Positions 27,410 to 36,612 are shown, counted from the stretch's first letter. The stretch: DNA of 63,069 nt from Bryocella elongata (GCF_900108185.1 NZ_FNVA01000011.1:1-63069); one strand, 5' to 3'. Notes: generated from the letters alone by a model not told the origin. Numbers and translations: made by a program.

Positions 27410-28708
27410 TCAGCGTTCGTAGGGCTTTTCGAGGTCATAAAAGCCGGCCTCGGGAAGTGCGACTGCGCTCGCGGTATCCGGATGCTGCGGATCGAAGTGC
27501 GGGTGCTGATCCCGCAGGAGCGACGCGAGCGGCAGCCTGTCTTCGACGATGCCCCGCACCACGCAGCGCGCGAGCTCATACGCTCCATAACCGTTGAAGT
27601 GTGTGTCATCGTGCAGCGCCTCCGGCTGCCTGGGATACGTGTTCGGCGCGGCATAGACAAACAGGCTGCGCGAGGTCGGCTCGCCAATCGCCTCATACAA
27701 CGTCTTGCTCATCGCGTTCAGGTCGATCAACGCAACCTTCTGCTCCGCGGCAACCTTGCGCATCAGCTCCGGGTACGGCGCAAGAGTGTCAGTAATGTGC
27801 CCTTCCGCGTCGAATGTGCGGCGATTCATGCTGGTCACCAGCACCGGCGTCGCTCCTATCTCGCGCGCCTTCGCGATGTACCTCGTGAGCAGCCCGGTAT
27901 ACATCTCCGGCGAGACATATCCTCCACCGGGCTTCTGATCGTTATGCGCAAACTGAAAGAACAGGTAGTCACCTTTCCTGATCGTCGAGAAGATCTTCGC
28001 AAAGCGCAACTCCCCATCGAACGACCGGATCGTCTCGCCCGACTCCGCCTGGTTGCTGATCGCCACACGATCGCCGAAGAACGCAGGCAGCATCTGCCCC
28101 CACGCCGCCCACGGCTCATTGTCCTGATCCACCACGGTCGAATCGCCCGCAAGGTACACGGTCGGAACATCCGCTGGCTCAACGCGCACGCTCACCAGCG
28201 AAGGCCGATCGCCCGCAAACTCCAACGTGATCTTGCTGTCCCAGTCCAGCGAATTCAACTCGCGGGGCTTGCGCTTGACCACCTGCGGCGATCCATCCGG
28301 CTTCGTCTGGCCCGCAACCTCCGGTGTGCGCACGTTCACGACAAAGCTCGCGGTGGAGATCTTCCCCGCCTTTGTCGCAACGCGCGCGAGCATCAGCCGC
28401 CTCGCCTCAGAGCGCACTGTCGTCACCGCATCCACCGAGCCCCCCAGCGTCACCGTCACTCGGTAGTTGCCATCCTTCGCGGGAATGGAGAGGTAAAAGT
28501 CCTTCGCGGCGCTGCAACCCCTCCCATCGAAGTGATCCGGCACCGTGCCAAAATCAAAGCCCGCAGCGCTGGCCGTCGCCACGGACGACGCGCGAAGCAA
28601 CTGGACGCCGTGGCTGCCCGAGGCAGCGCAGGAGAAGGTCTGCGCCATCAGTCCAGTGGCAGGACCGAAAACCACGCAGAAGAGTATGGCGGACTGAACT
28701 CGTATCAT
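27410..28708 (-). CDS. Rhamnogalacturonan acetylesterase-like SGNH hydrolase (CE12)
   Basis: This is a 432-aa secreted esterase with a signal peptide (AILFCVVFGPATGLMAQ). An N-terminal ~170-residue beta-rich region (FDFGTVPDHFDGRGCSA) precedes the SGNH domain: nucleophile Ser190 in YLAGDSTVVDQ, the Gly block in NQAESGETIRSF, the Asn block in FAHNDQKPGGGYV, and the Asp-x-x-His pair in HDDTHFNGYG. The GDSTV and HNDQKPGG forms match CE12 rhamnogalacturonan/xylan acetylesterases that deacetylate pectin or xylan. It converges on the ROK gene. It probably removes acetyl decorations before glycosidases act; pectin versus xylan preference is not decidable here. Confidence 0.87.
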   Translation of the reverse strand: MIRVQSAILFCVVFGPATGLMAQTFSCAASGSHGVQLLRASSVATASAAGFDFGTVPDHFDGRGCSAAKDFYLSIPAKDGNYRVTVTLGGSVDAVTTVRSEARRLMLARVATKAGKISTASFVVNVRTPEVAGQTKPDGSPQVVKRKPRELNSLDWDSKITLEFAGDRPSLVSVRVEPADVPTVYLAGDSTVVDQDNEPWAAWGQMLPAFFGDRVAISNQAESGETIRSFDGELRFAKIFSTIRKGDYLFFQFAHNDQKPGGGYVSPEMYTGLLTRYIAKAREIGATPVLVTSMNRRTFDAEGHITDTLAPYPELMRKVAAEQKVALIDLNAMSKTLYEAIGEPTSRSLFVYAAPNTYPRQPEALHDDTHFNGYGAYELARCVVRGIVEDRLPLASLLRDQHPHFDPQHPDTASAVALPEAGFYDLEKPYER

Positions 28709-28827
28709 CGACTGTTCCTTAGGAAAATGCCTGCAGGGTCGGGCTGGCGATCATGCTCCTCGCCCGGCACAAGCATAGCGTGCTCGCCTCGCCAGACGTT
28801 CCGACGAAAGTAATACCATGGTTGCGA

Positions 28828-29961
28828 ATGATTCCGGGATCGCGAAAGACCACGAAAGTTCGCACTCGCAACGATATCGGTTGCCTCAGCTCGGTCGCCG
28901 CGTTGGCGCTGCTCGCTACCTCGTGCTTCTCCCAAACCCCGGTGGCCGCGAACCAGCTCTTCACCGCGACTCACAAGGCGATGGGCACCGTCTACACGTT
29001 GAGCCTTTATAGCCCGAGCCAGCCCCAGGCTGAAGCCATCGAGCAGCAGGTCTTCGACGAGATCGACCGCATCGATGCCCTGCTCTCCAACTACCAGCCC
29101 GCCAGTGAGCTTTCGCGCATCAACCAGAACGCCGGCCGCACCCCGGTAACCACCGATGAAGAGACGATGCGGTTCCTGCTGGCAAGCCAGCATTGGAGCC
29201 TTGTCAGCAATGGCGCCTTCGACATCACCGTCGGCCGCCTCATGAAGCTGTGGGGCTTCTATCGTCACCAGGGAGCGATCCCCTCCGACACGGAGCTCGA
29301 GAAAGCCCGAGCCTCCACCGGCTGGCAGAAGTTACAGCTCGACGCTTCAACCCGCACCGTGCGCTTCCTCGATCCCGGCATCGAGCTCGACCCTGGCGGC
29401 ATCGGCAAGGGCTTCGCGGTCGATGCTGCCGTCGCGCTCCTCCGTGATGATCACGTGCCGGCGGCGATGATCTCCGCCGGCGGCAGCACCATCTACGCCC
29501 TGGGCGCTCCTCCAGGCGAACCCGGCTGGAAGATCGTCGTTCCGGGGCCGTTACCCAGCAACGCCACGCTATCCAGCATCTATCTTCGCGACACCTCGCT
29601 CTCCAGCTCCGACTGCTCGCAGAAGAACTTCGTCGCCAACGGCCATCTCTACTGCCACATCATGGATCCGCGCACCTTGCGCCCCGTCGAAGGCCGGGTG
29701 CAGGTCACCATCATCGATCCCTCCGCAACCGCGAGTGACGCGCTATCGAACGTGCTCTTCGTCGATAACCCCGACGAGAGCCTTCGGGTCTTGCAGCATG
29801 ATGCCCCTGAGGCCCGCGCGTTAGTCGTCTCCAGCACAACCGATCGAAAAACCTGCACCGCATTTCGCTGGACCGCACCCATCGACACAAGCCACTGCAC
29901 TCTGCAACCATCTCAAGGGCAACGCTCTCACGAAACAGAAGGAAAGGTCTCCCACGAATGA
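28828..29961 (+). CDS. FAD:protein FMN transferase (ApbE)
   Basis: This is a 377-aa enzyme from the ATG at 28828; an in-frame ATG at 28753 would add 25 non-signal residues. A positively charged N terminus and a hydrophobic segment (SSVAALALLATSCF) target it to the periplasm, possibly as a lipoprotein, though the lipobox is weak. ApbE motifs are HKAMGTVYTLSLY, SNYQPASELSRIN, IELDPGGIGKGFAVDAA, HIMDPRTLRPVEG and ASDALSNVLFV. ApbE enzymes covalently attach FMN to Thr/Ser of exported redox proteins using FAD. Its TGA overlaps the start of a Gfo/Idh gene (ATGA), so the two are coupled. The usual NxGGD motif reads SAGGST here, which is atypical. Confidence 0.88.
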   Translation: MIPGSRKTTKVRTRNDIGCLSSVAALALLATSCFSQTPVAANQLFTATHKAMGTVYTLSLYSPSQPQAEAIEQQVFDEIDRIDALLSNYQPASELSRINQNAGRTPVTTDEETMRFLLASQHWSLVSNGAFDITVGRLMKLWGFYRHQGAIPSDTELEKARASTGWQKLQLDASTRTVRFLDPGIELDPGGIGKGFAVDAAVALLRDDHVPAAMISAGGSTIYALGAPPGEPGWKIVVPGPLPSNATLSSIYLRDTSLSSSDCSQKNFVANGHLYCHIMDPRTLRPVEGRVQVTIIDPSATASDALSNVLFVDNPDESLRVLQHDAPEARALVVSSTTDRKTCTAFRWTAPIDTSHCTLQPSQGQRSHETEGKVSHE

Positions 29962-31175
29962 ACCGTCGCGACTTCCTGCACACTGCCTCCGCTGCCGCTC
30001 TCAGCTCCTCCGCGATCGCCCGCGCCGCCTCGCCCGCGGCCAAGCCCGTGCGCATCGGCATCATCGGCTCCGGCAGCCGCGGCCAGGAGAATCTGCGTCA
30101 GCTCCTGCGCGTCCCCGGCGTCTCCATCACCGCCGTCTGCGACATCTACCCGCCGCGCTACGAGCAGACCAACAAGCTCGTCGGCAAGACCGTACCTGCG
30201 ACAGCAGACCTCAAACAGTTCCTGCGCCGCGACGACATCGACGCTGTGCTCATCGCCAGCCCCGTCGGCTGCCACGCCGAGCACGTCATCGCCACCGCGC
30301 GCACCGGCCGCCCCATCTATTGCGAGAAGGCCCTCGGCTTCACCGTCGCCGACAACCAGAACATCCTCGCCGAGGTCCACAAGCACAAAATCCCGCTGCA
30401 GGTCGGCCACGAGTATCGCTACGCCGCCTGGGTGCAGGAGGCCCTGCGCCGCGTCAAGGACGGAGCCATCGGCAAGCCCACCCACATCTACGCCTACTGG
30501 CATCGCAACGGCAGCTGGCGCCGCCCGGTGCCTTCGCCCGACCCCGGTGGTAAGCTCGAACACCTCATCAACTGGCGGCTCTACAAGGAGACCTCCGGCG
30601 GCCTGGGCACCGAGCTCGGCTCGCACCACATCGACATCGCCAACTGGGTCTTTGGGGAGCAGCCTTCCCACGTGCTCGGCACCCAAAGCATCGTCAAGTA
30701 CCACGACGGCCGCACCGTGGGCGATAACGTCCAGATGGTGCTCAGCTACTCCGAAGGCCGCAAGCTCGTCTTCTCTTCACTCACCGACAACGCGAAGTCC
30801 GGCAACGAGCTTTGGATCTACGGCGATGAGGGCAGTGTGCAGCTCACCATCGAAGACGCCGTCTTCTACTACGAGAAAGACAAGATGCGCCAGCGCAGTG
30901 GCGGTGTCATCGCTCAGCAAGGCACAGTGACCGGAGCTTCCTACTCCACAACCGGGGAGATGCCCTATCGCGGCCCAGGAGAAAAGCTGACCACCACGAC
31001 CGAAGACCCAACGCTCTGTGCTGTCCGCTCCTTCGTGGAAGCCGTACGCGGCGAACATGGCATCGACGCCGACCTCAAAGTCGGCTTCGGTTCCGGCATC
31101 GCCTGCGCCGTCGCACACGATGCCGTGCAGACTGAAGAGAAGACGGCGATCCCGCTCCCCACCACCAGCATCTAG
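29958..31175 (+). CDS. Tat-exported Gfo/Idh/MocA-family oxidoreductase
   Basis: This is a 405-aa protein. The N terminus MNRRDFLHTASAAALSSSA is a twin-arginine signal, so the enzyme folds with cofactor and is exported. A Rossmann domain follows (RIGIIGSGSRGQENL), then DIDAVLIASPVGCHAEHV, the catalytic-lysine motif as CEKALGF (usual EKP) and the substrate-domain LGTELGSHHIDIANW. Members oxidise or isomerise sugars with tightly bound NAD(P). It is translationally coupled to an ApbE gene, an uncommon pairing that may only reflect shared export-dependent chemistry. The substrate is unknown; pectin- or glucan-derived sugars fit the neighbourhood. Confidence 0.88.
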   Translation: MNRRDFLHTASAAALSSSAIARAASPAAKPVRIGIIGSGSRGQENLRQLLRVPGVSITAVCDIYPPRYEQTNKLVGKTVPATADLKQFLRRDDIDAVLIASPVGCHAEHVIATARTGRPIYCEKALGFTVADNQNILAEVHKHKIPLQVGHEYRYAAWVQEALRRVKDGAIGKPTHIYAYWHRNGSWRRPVPSPDPGGKLEHLINWRLYKETSGGLGTELGSHHIDIANWVFGEQPSHVLGTQSIVKYHDGRTVGDNVQMVLSYSEGRKLVFSSLTDNAKSGNELWIYGDEGSVQLTIEDAVFYYEKDKMRQRSGGVIAQQGTVTGASYSTTGEMPYRGPGEKLTTTTEDPTLCAVRSFVEAVRGEHGIDADLKVGFGSGIACAVAHDAVQTEEKTAIPLPTTSI

Positions 31176-31190
31176 TCCAGTTCGCGCTCC

Positions 31191-31223
31191 ATGCTCTTCC
31201 CGCTACGACAGCGGGAAGAGCAT
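31191..31223. terminator. 14-bp hairpin between convergent genes
   Basis: ATGCTCTTCCCGCT (31191-31204) pairs perfectly with AGCGGGAAGAGCAT (31210-31223) over ACGAC. It sits 15 bp after the Gfo/Idh stop and overlaps the last codons of the convergent histidine kinase gene. The tail is not U-rich, so termination may be Rho-assisted. Confidence 0.6.
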
Positions 31224-32579
31224 CTTCACGCTGGTCCCAGCAGGCTCACGGTTCGATGCTCGGATCGTGCCTCCATGCAGACGCACAGCGCGATCCGTAA
31301 TCGCAAGCCCCACTCCCACTCCACCGGTATCCGAGCTTCGAGCGCGATCCACGCGGTAGAACGGCCGGAAGATCTCCGTCAGCTCCGCCTCGGGTATACC
31401 TGGCCCTTCATCGTTGATCTCCAGGGCCGCGTAAGACTTGCCCTGCATCGTCTCGCCCGTGAGTCGAAGCTGCACCAGCGTGTTCGGCGCCGTATAGCGA
31501 ATCGCATTGCGCACCACGTTCTCGATCGCGCGATACAGCAGCTCCTGGTTCCCACGGATGCTGAACTTGCCTTCCTGAATCAACTCCACGCGACAGGGCC
31601 GTTGCTGCGCTTCATACGCCGCGTCAGGAAGGATCTTTTCGCACACGCCGTTCAACGACACCACGTCATACGACTTCGCACCATCGCGGGCTTCCATCGC
31701 CGAGAGCGTGAGCAGTTGCCCAATCAGCTGATTGAGCCGAAGCGTCTCGCGCTCGATGCGTCCAAGATGCGTCTCCAGCTCTGGCCCCGCATCGTCGCGC
31801 GCCAGTTCCAGCGCCACACTCAGCCGCGCCAGCGGCGACCGCAGCTCATGCGAGATATCCCGCACCAGCAGCTTCTGCGCGCCCACCATGGACTCCAGCC
31901 GTTCGGCCATGTGGTTGAAGTCATGCACCAGCCCCTGGAACTCATCCGAGTTTGCCTGCGCCGCTTGCTTCGGCGACTGGTCGACACGCACATCCAGCTT
32001 GCCTTCTGCAAGCTTTCGCGCTGCCCTGCGCAGCCGCACTAGCGGCCTGCTGATGAACAACACCAGCACAAACGTCGTCGCACCGCCCACAAGGATCGCC
32101 ACCGGAAGCTGCGGCACCGCAAAGTGCCAGTACTGCCACCGCCGAGGTGGAGGACGATGCCTCGCCGGTGGAGCGATCCACACATACTCGTAGCGCGCGC
32201 CAGTCTTCGATGTCTCCGGCACCAGCGCTCCGAAGCTCCCGTTGAAGTCGCGCAGATCGATCCTGTCTGCAATATGGGGACGCACACCGGCCACCGCAAC
32301 CTTGAGCGAGTGATTGCAGATCACATCGCCCTCCTGGTCCAGCAGCGCCGAGCCTTCCGGCTCAAACCGGCCGGCCACCGAAGCGAACGCCGGGCAACCT
32401 CCCGCGTCATACGCCTTGATGGCGATCTCCGCATTGTTACGCAGCGTGCTGTCGAGCGCTTCCGCGATAGACCCGCCATTGGGGAAATGCTGCGAGACAA
32501 TCAGCCCCGTCGAGATCACAAAGATGAGGCTCTGCGCCAGCCAGAAGATGGCAAAGATCCGAAGAAAGAGTCCACGCAT
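31203..32579 (-). CDS. CpxA-like sensor histidine kinase
   Basis: This is a 458-aa membrane kinase. The N terminus LFLRIFAIFWLAQSLIFVIS resembles the CpxA first TM. A periplasmic domain of ~130 residues follows, then TM2 (~160-185, VAILVGGATTFVLVLFISRP), HAMP, HisKA (DISHELRSPLARLSVALE, His near residue 245), N box (VVRNAIRYT), G1 (INDEGPGIP) and G2 (GGVGVGLAITDRAV). It starts 3 bp after the response regulator. The pair is transcribed away from a TonB receptor and redox locus it may control. The C-terminal codons form one arm of a hairpin. The stimulus is unknown; envelope or metal stress is suggested by the CpxA similarity. Confidence 0.9.
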   Translation of the reverse strand: MRGLFLRIFAIFWLAQSLIFVISTGLIVSQHFPNGGSIAEALDSTLRNNAEIAIKAYDAGGCPAFASVAGRFEPEGSALLDQEGDVICNHSLKVAVAGVRPHIADRIDLRDFNGSFGALVPETSKTGARYEYVWIAPPARHRPPPRRWQYWHFAVPQLPVAILVGGATTFVLVLFISRPLVRLRRAARKLAEGKLDVRVDQSPKQAAQANSDEFQGLVHDFNHMAERLESMVGAQKLLVRDISHELRSPLARLSVALELARDDAGPELETHLGRIERETLRLNQLIGQLLTLSAMEARDGAKSYDVVSLNGVCEKILPDAAYEAQQRPCRVELIQEGKFSIRGNQELLYRAIENVVRNAIRYTAPNTLVQLRLTGETMQGKSYAALEINDEGPGIPEAELTEIFRPFYRVDRARSSDTGGVGVGLAITDRAVRLHGGTIRASNREPAGTSVKMLFPLS

Positions 32580-32582
32580 GGC

Positions 32583-33290
32583 TTAGCTGCGACCTCCTGC
32601 GGTACGCCGCAGCACAAGTTGATACCCGGCGCCACGAACCGTCTTCACCAGGTCTTCCCCGTTGCCATCGCGAGCCAGCTTCTTGCGCAGCCGGCTCACA
32701 TGCATGTCGAGGCTGCGATCGAATGGATTGAAGTCGCGCCCCAGCACCTCTTCCGAGAGCTTGTCGCGATCCACCACCTTGCCGGGCGAGCGCATCAGAA
32801 CCTCGAGCAACGCGAACTCCACATCGGTCAGGTCCAGCGCATCGCCGTTCAGTGTGACGGAACGGGTCGCACGATCCAGCGTCAGGCCGTCAACGCTGAT
32901 GGTCGTCCGCTCTTCACTCGAGACAGGCACCATGGCACGGCGGCGAATCGCACGAATTCGCGCCAGCAGTTCGCGCGCATTGAAGGGCTTCGCGAGGTAA
33001 TCATCGGCGCCAAGCTCCAGCCCCACGATGCGGTCCACATCTTCACCACGCGCGGTGAGCAACAGCACGCTGCCTGCAGAAAACGTCCTGATGTTCTTCA
33101 ACACCTCGAAGCCATCCATACCCGGCAGCATCACGTCCAGCAGGATCATGTCCCACGAGCGCTGCCGCGCAGCTTCCAGCCCGGAGTCGCCACGATGGAC
33201 CGACGAGACATGGAAGTCGTAGCGGCCAAGATACTGCGTCAGCATCTCGCACAACTCCACGTCATCGTCGATGATCAAGACCTCTTCCAT
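32583..33290 (-). CDS. CpxR-like response regulator
   Basis: This is a 235-aa OmpR-family regulator: receiver with acidic residues D8-D10, phospho-acceptor D52 (MILLDVMLPG), Thr in LLLTARGED and Lys in DDYLAKPFN, then a winged helix (VSRLRKKL ... VKTVRGAGYQLVLRR). It is the first gene of a regulator-kinase operon and diverges from the receptor at 33.5 kb. The 180-bp spacer contains 10-bp-phased GTGACA/GTTACA boxes that suit this family. Confidence 0.92.
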   Translation of the reverse strand: MEEVLIIDDDVELCEMLTQYLGRYDFHVSSVHRGDSGLEAARQRSWDMILLDVMLPGMDGFEVLKNIRTFSAGSVLLLTARGEDVDRIVGLELGADDYLAKPFNARELLARIRAIRRRAMVPVSSEERTTISVDGLTLDRATRSVTLNGDALDLTDVEFALLEVLMRSPGKVVDRDKLSEEVLGRDFNPFDRSLDMHVSRLRKKLARDGNGEDLVKTVRGAGYQLVLRRTAGGRS

Positions 33291-33360
33291 GGCGCCCTTC
33301 GTCTCTGCGTGGATTTACCGATTTAGAGTAGCGCCGATGCGCCTTCCTGCAACAATCCTT

Positions 33361-33400
33361 TTGTCATGATTGGTCACACCGGTGGTGACAAATCGTTACA
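33361..33400. promoter_or_regulatory. Putative response-regulator binding site upstream of receptor
   Basis: TTGTCA (33361-33366) and TGACAA (33387-33392) form an inverted pair around CACCGGTG. GTGACA (33385-33390) and GTTACA (33395-33400) are direct repeats with a 10-bp period, the phasing used by OmpR/CpxR-type dimers. The site sits between the two-component genes and the receptor start. Confidence 0.4.
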
Positions 33401-33471
33401 GTGCGCTACCCAATGTGACCGCACGCCCCGCCGCGCTGCTTTCTTCTGGAGATGGTTCAGAGAGGCAACGC

Positions 33472-36330
33472 ATGATTCGCTTTCGCACCTTCCTTCGTGT
33501 ATCGATCGCTCTTGTATTGACGCTGGCATTTGCCACGATCAGCCGCGCCCAGACAGCTACGGGCACAGTCCGCGGCGCCATCACCGACCCCTCCGGCGCG
33601 CTCGTGCCGCAGGCGGATATCACCCTTTCCAGCAATGGCGCTGTGGCGCGCAAGGTCAAGAGCTCTGCGAGCGGTGCGTATGAGATTCCGCGGCTCACGC
33701 CCGGCCGCTACACCCTCTCCGTGGTTGCCAAAGGCTTCAGCCCGGCGCTCGTCAATGACGTCATGGTTCCCGCGGACAAGCCTGTATCCCAGAACATCCA
33801 GCTCGAGATCTCCGTCGATACCCAGGTCCAGGTCGACACCGACGCTCCCGGCGTCAGCGTAAGCCCCGATGAGAACGCCAACTCCATCGTCATCAAGGGC
33901 AAGGACCTCGATGCTCTCTCCGACGATCCCGACGATCTGCAGAATGAGCTCACCGCACTCGCCGGTCCCTCCGCCGGACCTTCCGGTGGTGAGATCTACA
34001 TCGACGGCTTCAGCGGCGGACAGCTCCCGCCCAAGAGCGCCATCCGCGAGATCCGCGTCAATCGCAATCCCTTCTCCGCCGCGTACGACAAGCTCGGCTA
34101 CGGCCGCATCGAGATCCTCACCAAGCCTGGCACCGACAAGTTCCACGGCTCGCTCATGGTCAACGGCAACGACAACGCCTTCAACTCCCTCAACCCCTTC
34201 GTCACCAGCGAACCCGCCTACTACTCCACCTTCTTCACCGGCAACGTCAGCGGTGCGCTGACCAGGAAGGCCTCCTACTTCGCCAACGTCTTCCGCCGCG
34301 ACAACGCCTCCAACTCCATCGTCAACGCCGAGATCCTCGACTCCAACGGCAACACCGTCGCCTACAAGATCGCCCAGCCCAACCCGCAGTCGCGGCTCGA
34401 CATCAGCCCGCGCTTCGACTTCCAGCTCGGATCCAGCAACACCCTCAGCATCCGCTACATGTTCGATCGCCAGGTCGCGACCAATAGCGGCGTCTCCGGC
34501 CTCGCACTTCCCACCCAGGCCTACGACACGCACAACATGGAGAACACGGTCCAGATCAGCGACACGCAGATCCTTACCCCGAAGATCGTCAACGATCTGC
34601 ACTTCCAGTACTCCGCCGATCGCAACAATCAGGTTGCGCAGTCCACAGCTACAACCGTCACAGTGCAAGGCTCCTTCAGCGGCGGTGGCAACAGCACCGG
34701 CACCGTGCGCGACAACCAGGACCGCTTCGAACTGCAGGACTACATCACCGCCTCCGAAGGCAAGCATGCCCTCAACTTCGGCACCCGCCTTCGCCTCACC
34801 CATGAGGTCAACAACGCCAACTCCGGCTTCAACGGCAGCTACATCTACTCCTCACTCACCAACTACGCCGCCGGTACGCCCAGCGAGTACGACGTGACCG
34901 CAGGCAAGACCACCGCAAGCATCAACCTCTTTGATGCCGCGCTTTACTACCAGGACGACTGGACCGTCCGTCCTAACCTCACCCTCAGCTACGGCCTCCG
35001 CTACGAAGGCCAGAACCGCATCGGCGATCACGCCGACTTCGCTCCTCGCCTTGCCCTCAGCTGGGCTCCAGGCGCTCGCAACGGCAAGAAGGCCAACACC
35101 GTCATCCGCGCCGGCTATGGCTGGTTCTACGATCGGTTCTCCGCCACGTACGTGCTCGATGCGATCCGCCAGAACGGCATCAACCAGCAGCAGTACACGG
35201 TGAAGAACCCAACCTTCAGCTCCAACGCACCCTCCGCCACAACGCTCGCGACCCTCAGCAGCTCCGCACCCACGCTTTACTCCGTCTCGCCTAACCTGAA
35301 GGCCTCGGTGAACATGGAAGCCGCCGTGGGCGTCGACCACAGCTTCGGCAAGCTCCTCACACTCTCTGCCACCTACATCAACTCGCGCGGCGTGCATCAG
35401 TACATGAGCGACAACATCAACGCCTACGAACCTGGCACCTACAACCTCGCCACAGCCACCGGAGTGCGCCCCAACGGCATCAACGAGAACATCTACCAGT
35501 TCCAGTCCGGCGGCGTATACAGCCAGAACCAGCTCATGCTGAACTACACCGTCCGCATGAAGCGAGCTTCACTCTTCGGCTTCTATCAGCTCGGCTTCGC
35601 CAAGTCCGATACCTCCGGCGCCACCTACTTCCCTTCGCAGCAGACCAACCCCGGTGCCGACTATGGCCGCGCCTCCTTCGACGTGCGCAACCGCTTCCTC
35701 CTCGGGGGCAGCGTGCAGGCGCCCTTCGGGATCAGCGTCAGCCCGTTCTTCGTCGCCAACGCCGGCAGCCCGTTCAACGTCACCACCGGCACCGACCTCA
35801 ACGGCGACAACCAATACAATGACCGTCCCGCCTACGCGACGGCAACCGGCACCGACGTCATCCAGACCGCGCTCGGTAAGTTCGACCTCGACCCCAGCTC
35901 CACTGCGGCCCGCATCCCGTACGACATCGGCACCGGCCCCTCGAACTGGAGCCTCAATCTGCGCGTCAGCAAGTCCATCGGCATCGGCCCGCGGGTTGAA
36001 GGCGGTGTCGGCGGTTCCTCACAGGGTGGTGGCCCCGGCGGTCCCGGTGGCGGAGGCCCTCCCGGTGGCGGTGGCCCCGGCGGCGGCCTTGGGCCCGGCG
36101 GACTCAGCGGCAGTGGCGGACCTCCTCGCCTCGATCAGCTGGTGCCCCGCAAGTACTCGCTGAACTTCGCCGTCATGGCCCACAACGCGCTCAATCACAC
36201 CAGTCTTGCAACCCCCAACGGCGTGCTCACCTCCACCAACTTCGACAAGTCCACCGCGATCGCGGGCGGCTTCTTCGGCTCAGCCGCTTCGAACCGCAGC
36301 ATCGACCTGCAGATGTCCTTCAACTTCTAA
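33472..36330 (+). CDS. TonB-dependent receptor with DDPDDL plug motif and Gly/Pro-rich insert
   Basis: This is a 952-aa outer-membrane protein. I start at 33472 (MIRFRTFLRV) because GAGAGG is 6-8 bases upstream and a signal peptide follows (VLTLAFATISRA). It has a CarboxypepD_reg domain (VRGAITDPSGALVPQADITL) and a plug with LSDDPDDLQNELTALAG, YIDGFSGGQLPPKSAI and GRIEILTKPGTDKFHG. The barrel ends in QMSFNF. Near residues ~842-885, between two late strands, lies a glycine/proline-rich stretch of about 40 residues. Downstream genes (EF-hand, ApbE-DUF2271, PepSY) suggest a metal or redox substrate. It shares its plug motif with both receptors on the island at the right of the window. Confidence 0.88.
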   Translation: MIRFRTFLRVSIALVLTLAFATISRAQTATGTVRGAITDPSGALVPQADITLSSNGAVARKVKSSASGAYEIPRLTPGRYTLSVVAKGFSPALVNDVMVPADKPVSQNIQLEISVDTQVQVDTDAPGVSVSPDENANSIVIKGKDLDALSDDPDDLQNELTALAGPSAGPSGGEIYIDGFSGGQLPPKSAIREIRVNRNPFSAAYDKLGYGRIEILTKPGTDKFHGSLMVNGNDNAFNSLNPFVTSEPAYYSTFFTGNVSGALTRKASYFANVFRRDNASNSIVNAEILDSNGNTVAYKIAQPNPQSRLDISPRFDFQLGSSNTLSIRYMFDRQVATNSGVSGLALPTQAYDTHNMENTVQISDTQILTPKIVNDLHFQYSADRNNQVAQSTATTVTVQGSFSGGGNSTGTVRDNQDRFELQDYITASEGKHALNFGTRLRLTHEVNNANSGFNGSYIYSSLTNYAAGTPSEYDVTAGKTTASINLFDAALYYQDDWTVRPNLTLSYGLRYEGQNRIGDHADFAPRLALSWAPGARNGKKANTVIRAGYGWFYDRFSATYVLDAIRQNGINQQQYTVKNPTFSSNAPSATTLATLSSSAPTLYSVSPNLKASVNMEAAVGVDHSFGKLLTLSATYINSRGVHQYMSDNINAYEPGTYNLATATGVRPNGINENIYQFQSGGVYSQNQLMLNYTVRMKRASLFGFYQLGFAKSDTSGATYFPSQQTNPGADYGRASFDVRNRFLLGGSVQAPFGISVSPFFVANAGSPFNVTTGTDLNGDNQYNDRPAYATATGTDVIQTALGKFDLDPSSTAARIPYDIGTGPSNWSLNLRVSKSIGIGPRVEGGVGGSSQGGGPGGPGGGGPPGGGGPGGGLGPGGLSGSGGPPRLDQLVPRKYSLNFAVMAHNALNHTSLATPNGVLTSTNFDKSTAIAGGFFGSAASNRSIDLQMSFNF

Positions 36331-36342
36331 GTTTCCCGGTCG

Positions 36343-36375
36343 GGAGGGCCTGCGCCATGGGCCCTCCTTCTTTTT
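36343..36375 (+). terminator. Rho-independent terminator after receptor gene
   Basis: GGAGGGCC (36343-36350) pairs with GGCCCTCC (36360-36367) across a 9-nt loop and is followed by TTCTTTTT. It lies 13 bp after the receptor stop and directly before the ribosome binding site of the next small gene, so it probably attenuates expression of the downstream genes relative to the receptor. Confidence 0.8.
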
Positions 36376-36391
36376 AGGAAAGGACTCGAAC

Positions 36392-36610
36392 ATGCACGCT
36401 GGAACTCGTCAGCACACGCGCCAATGGCCACTGCTCCTCGCTGTCGTCATCGCGCAGCTCCTTTGGATGGACGTCTTTCTGCTCTCCGGCACCCGGGCCC
36501 TGCTGCTGTCCATCTTCCTAAGCCACGACATGCCCCAATCCATACACCAGTCAGCCCCCACGCTAGCCGGCCGGGTCCCCGCCACGTCACGCCAGCTCAA
36601 TCAGGATTAG
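36392..36610 (+). CDS. Small single-pass membrane protein
   Basis: This is a 72-aa protein with a good Shine-Dalgarno (AGGAAAGGA) ahead of ATG. A short charged N terminus is followed by a hydrophobic span (~residues 12-32, WPLLLAVVIAQLLWMDVFLL) and a polar C-terminal tail. It is not recognised. It lies between the receptor terminator and a DUF3861-like gene, 2 bp before the latter, in the direction of the redox locus. It could be a small membrane component of that system, but function cannot be assigned. Confidence 0.55.
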   Translation: MHAGTRQHTRQWPLLLAVVIAQLLWMDVFLLSGTRALLLSIFLSHDMPQSIHQSAPTLAGRVPATSRQLNQD

Positions 36611-36612
36611 CC

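Noticed and set aside
33457..34803. 448-codon minus-strand open frame
   Set aside because: Mirror of the receptor at 33.5 kb; no start context or motifs.
35605..35640. SGAT sequence in the receptor as an ApbE flavinylation site
   Set aside because: It lies in a barrel strand without the preceding conserved residues; chance match is more likely.
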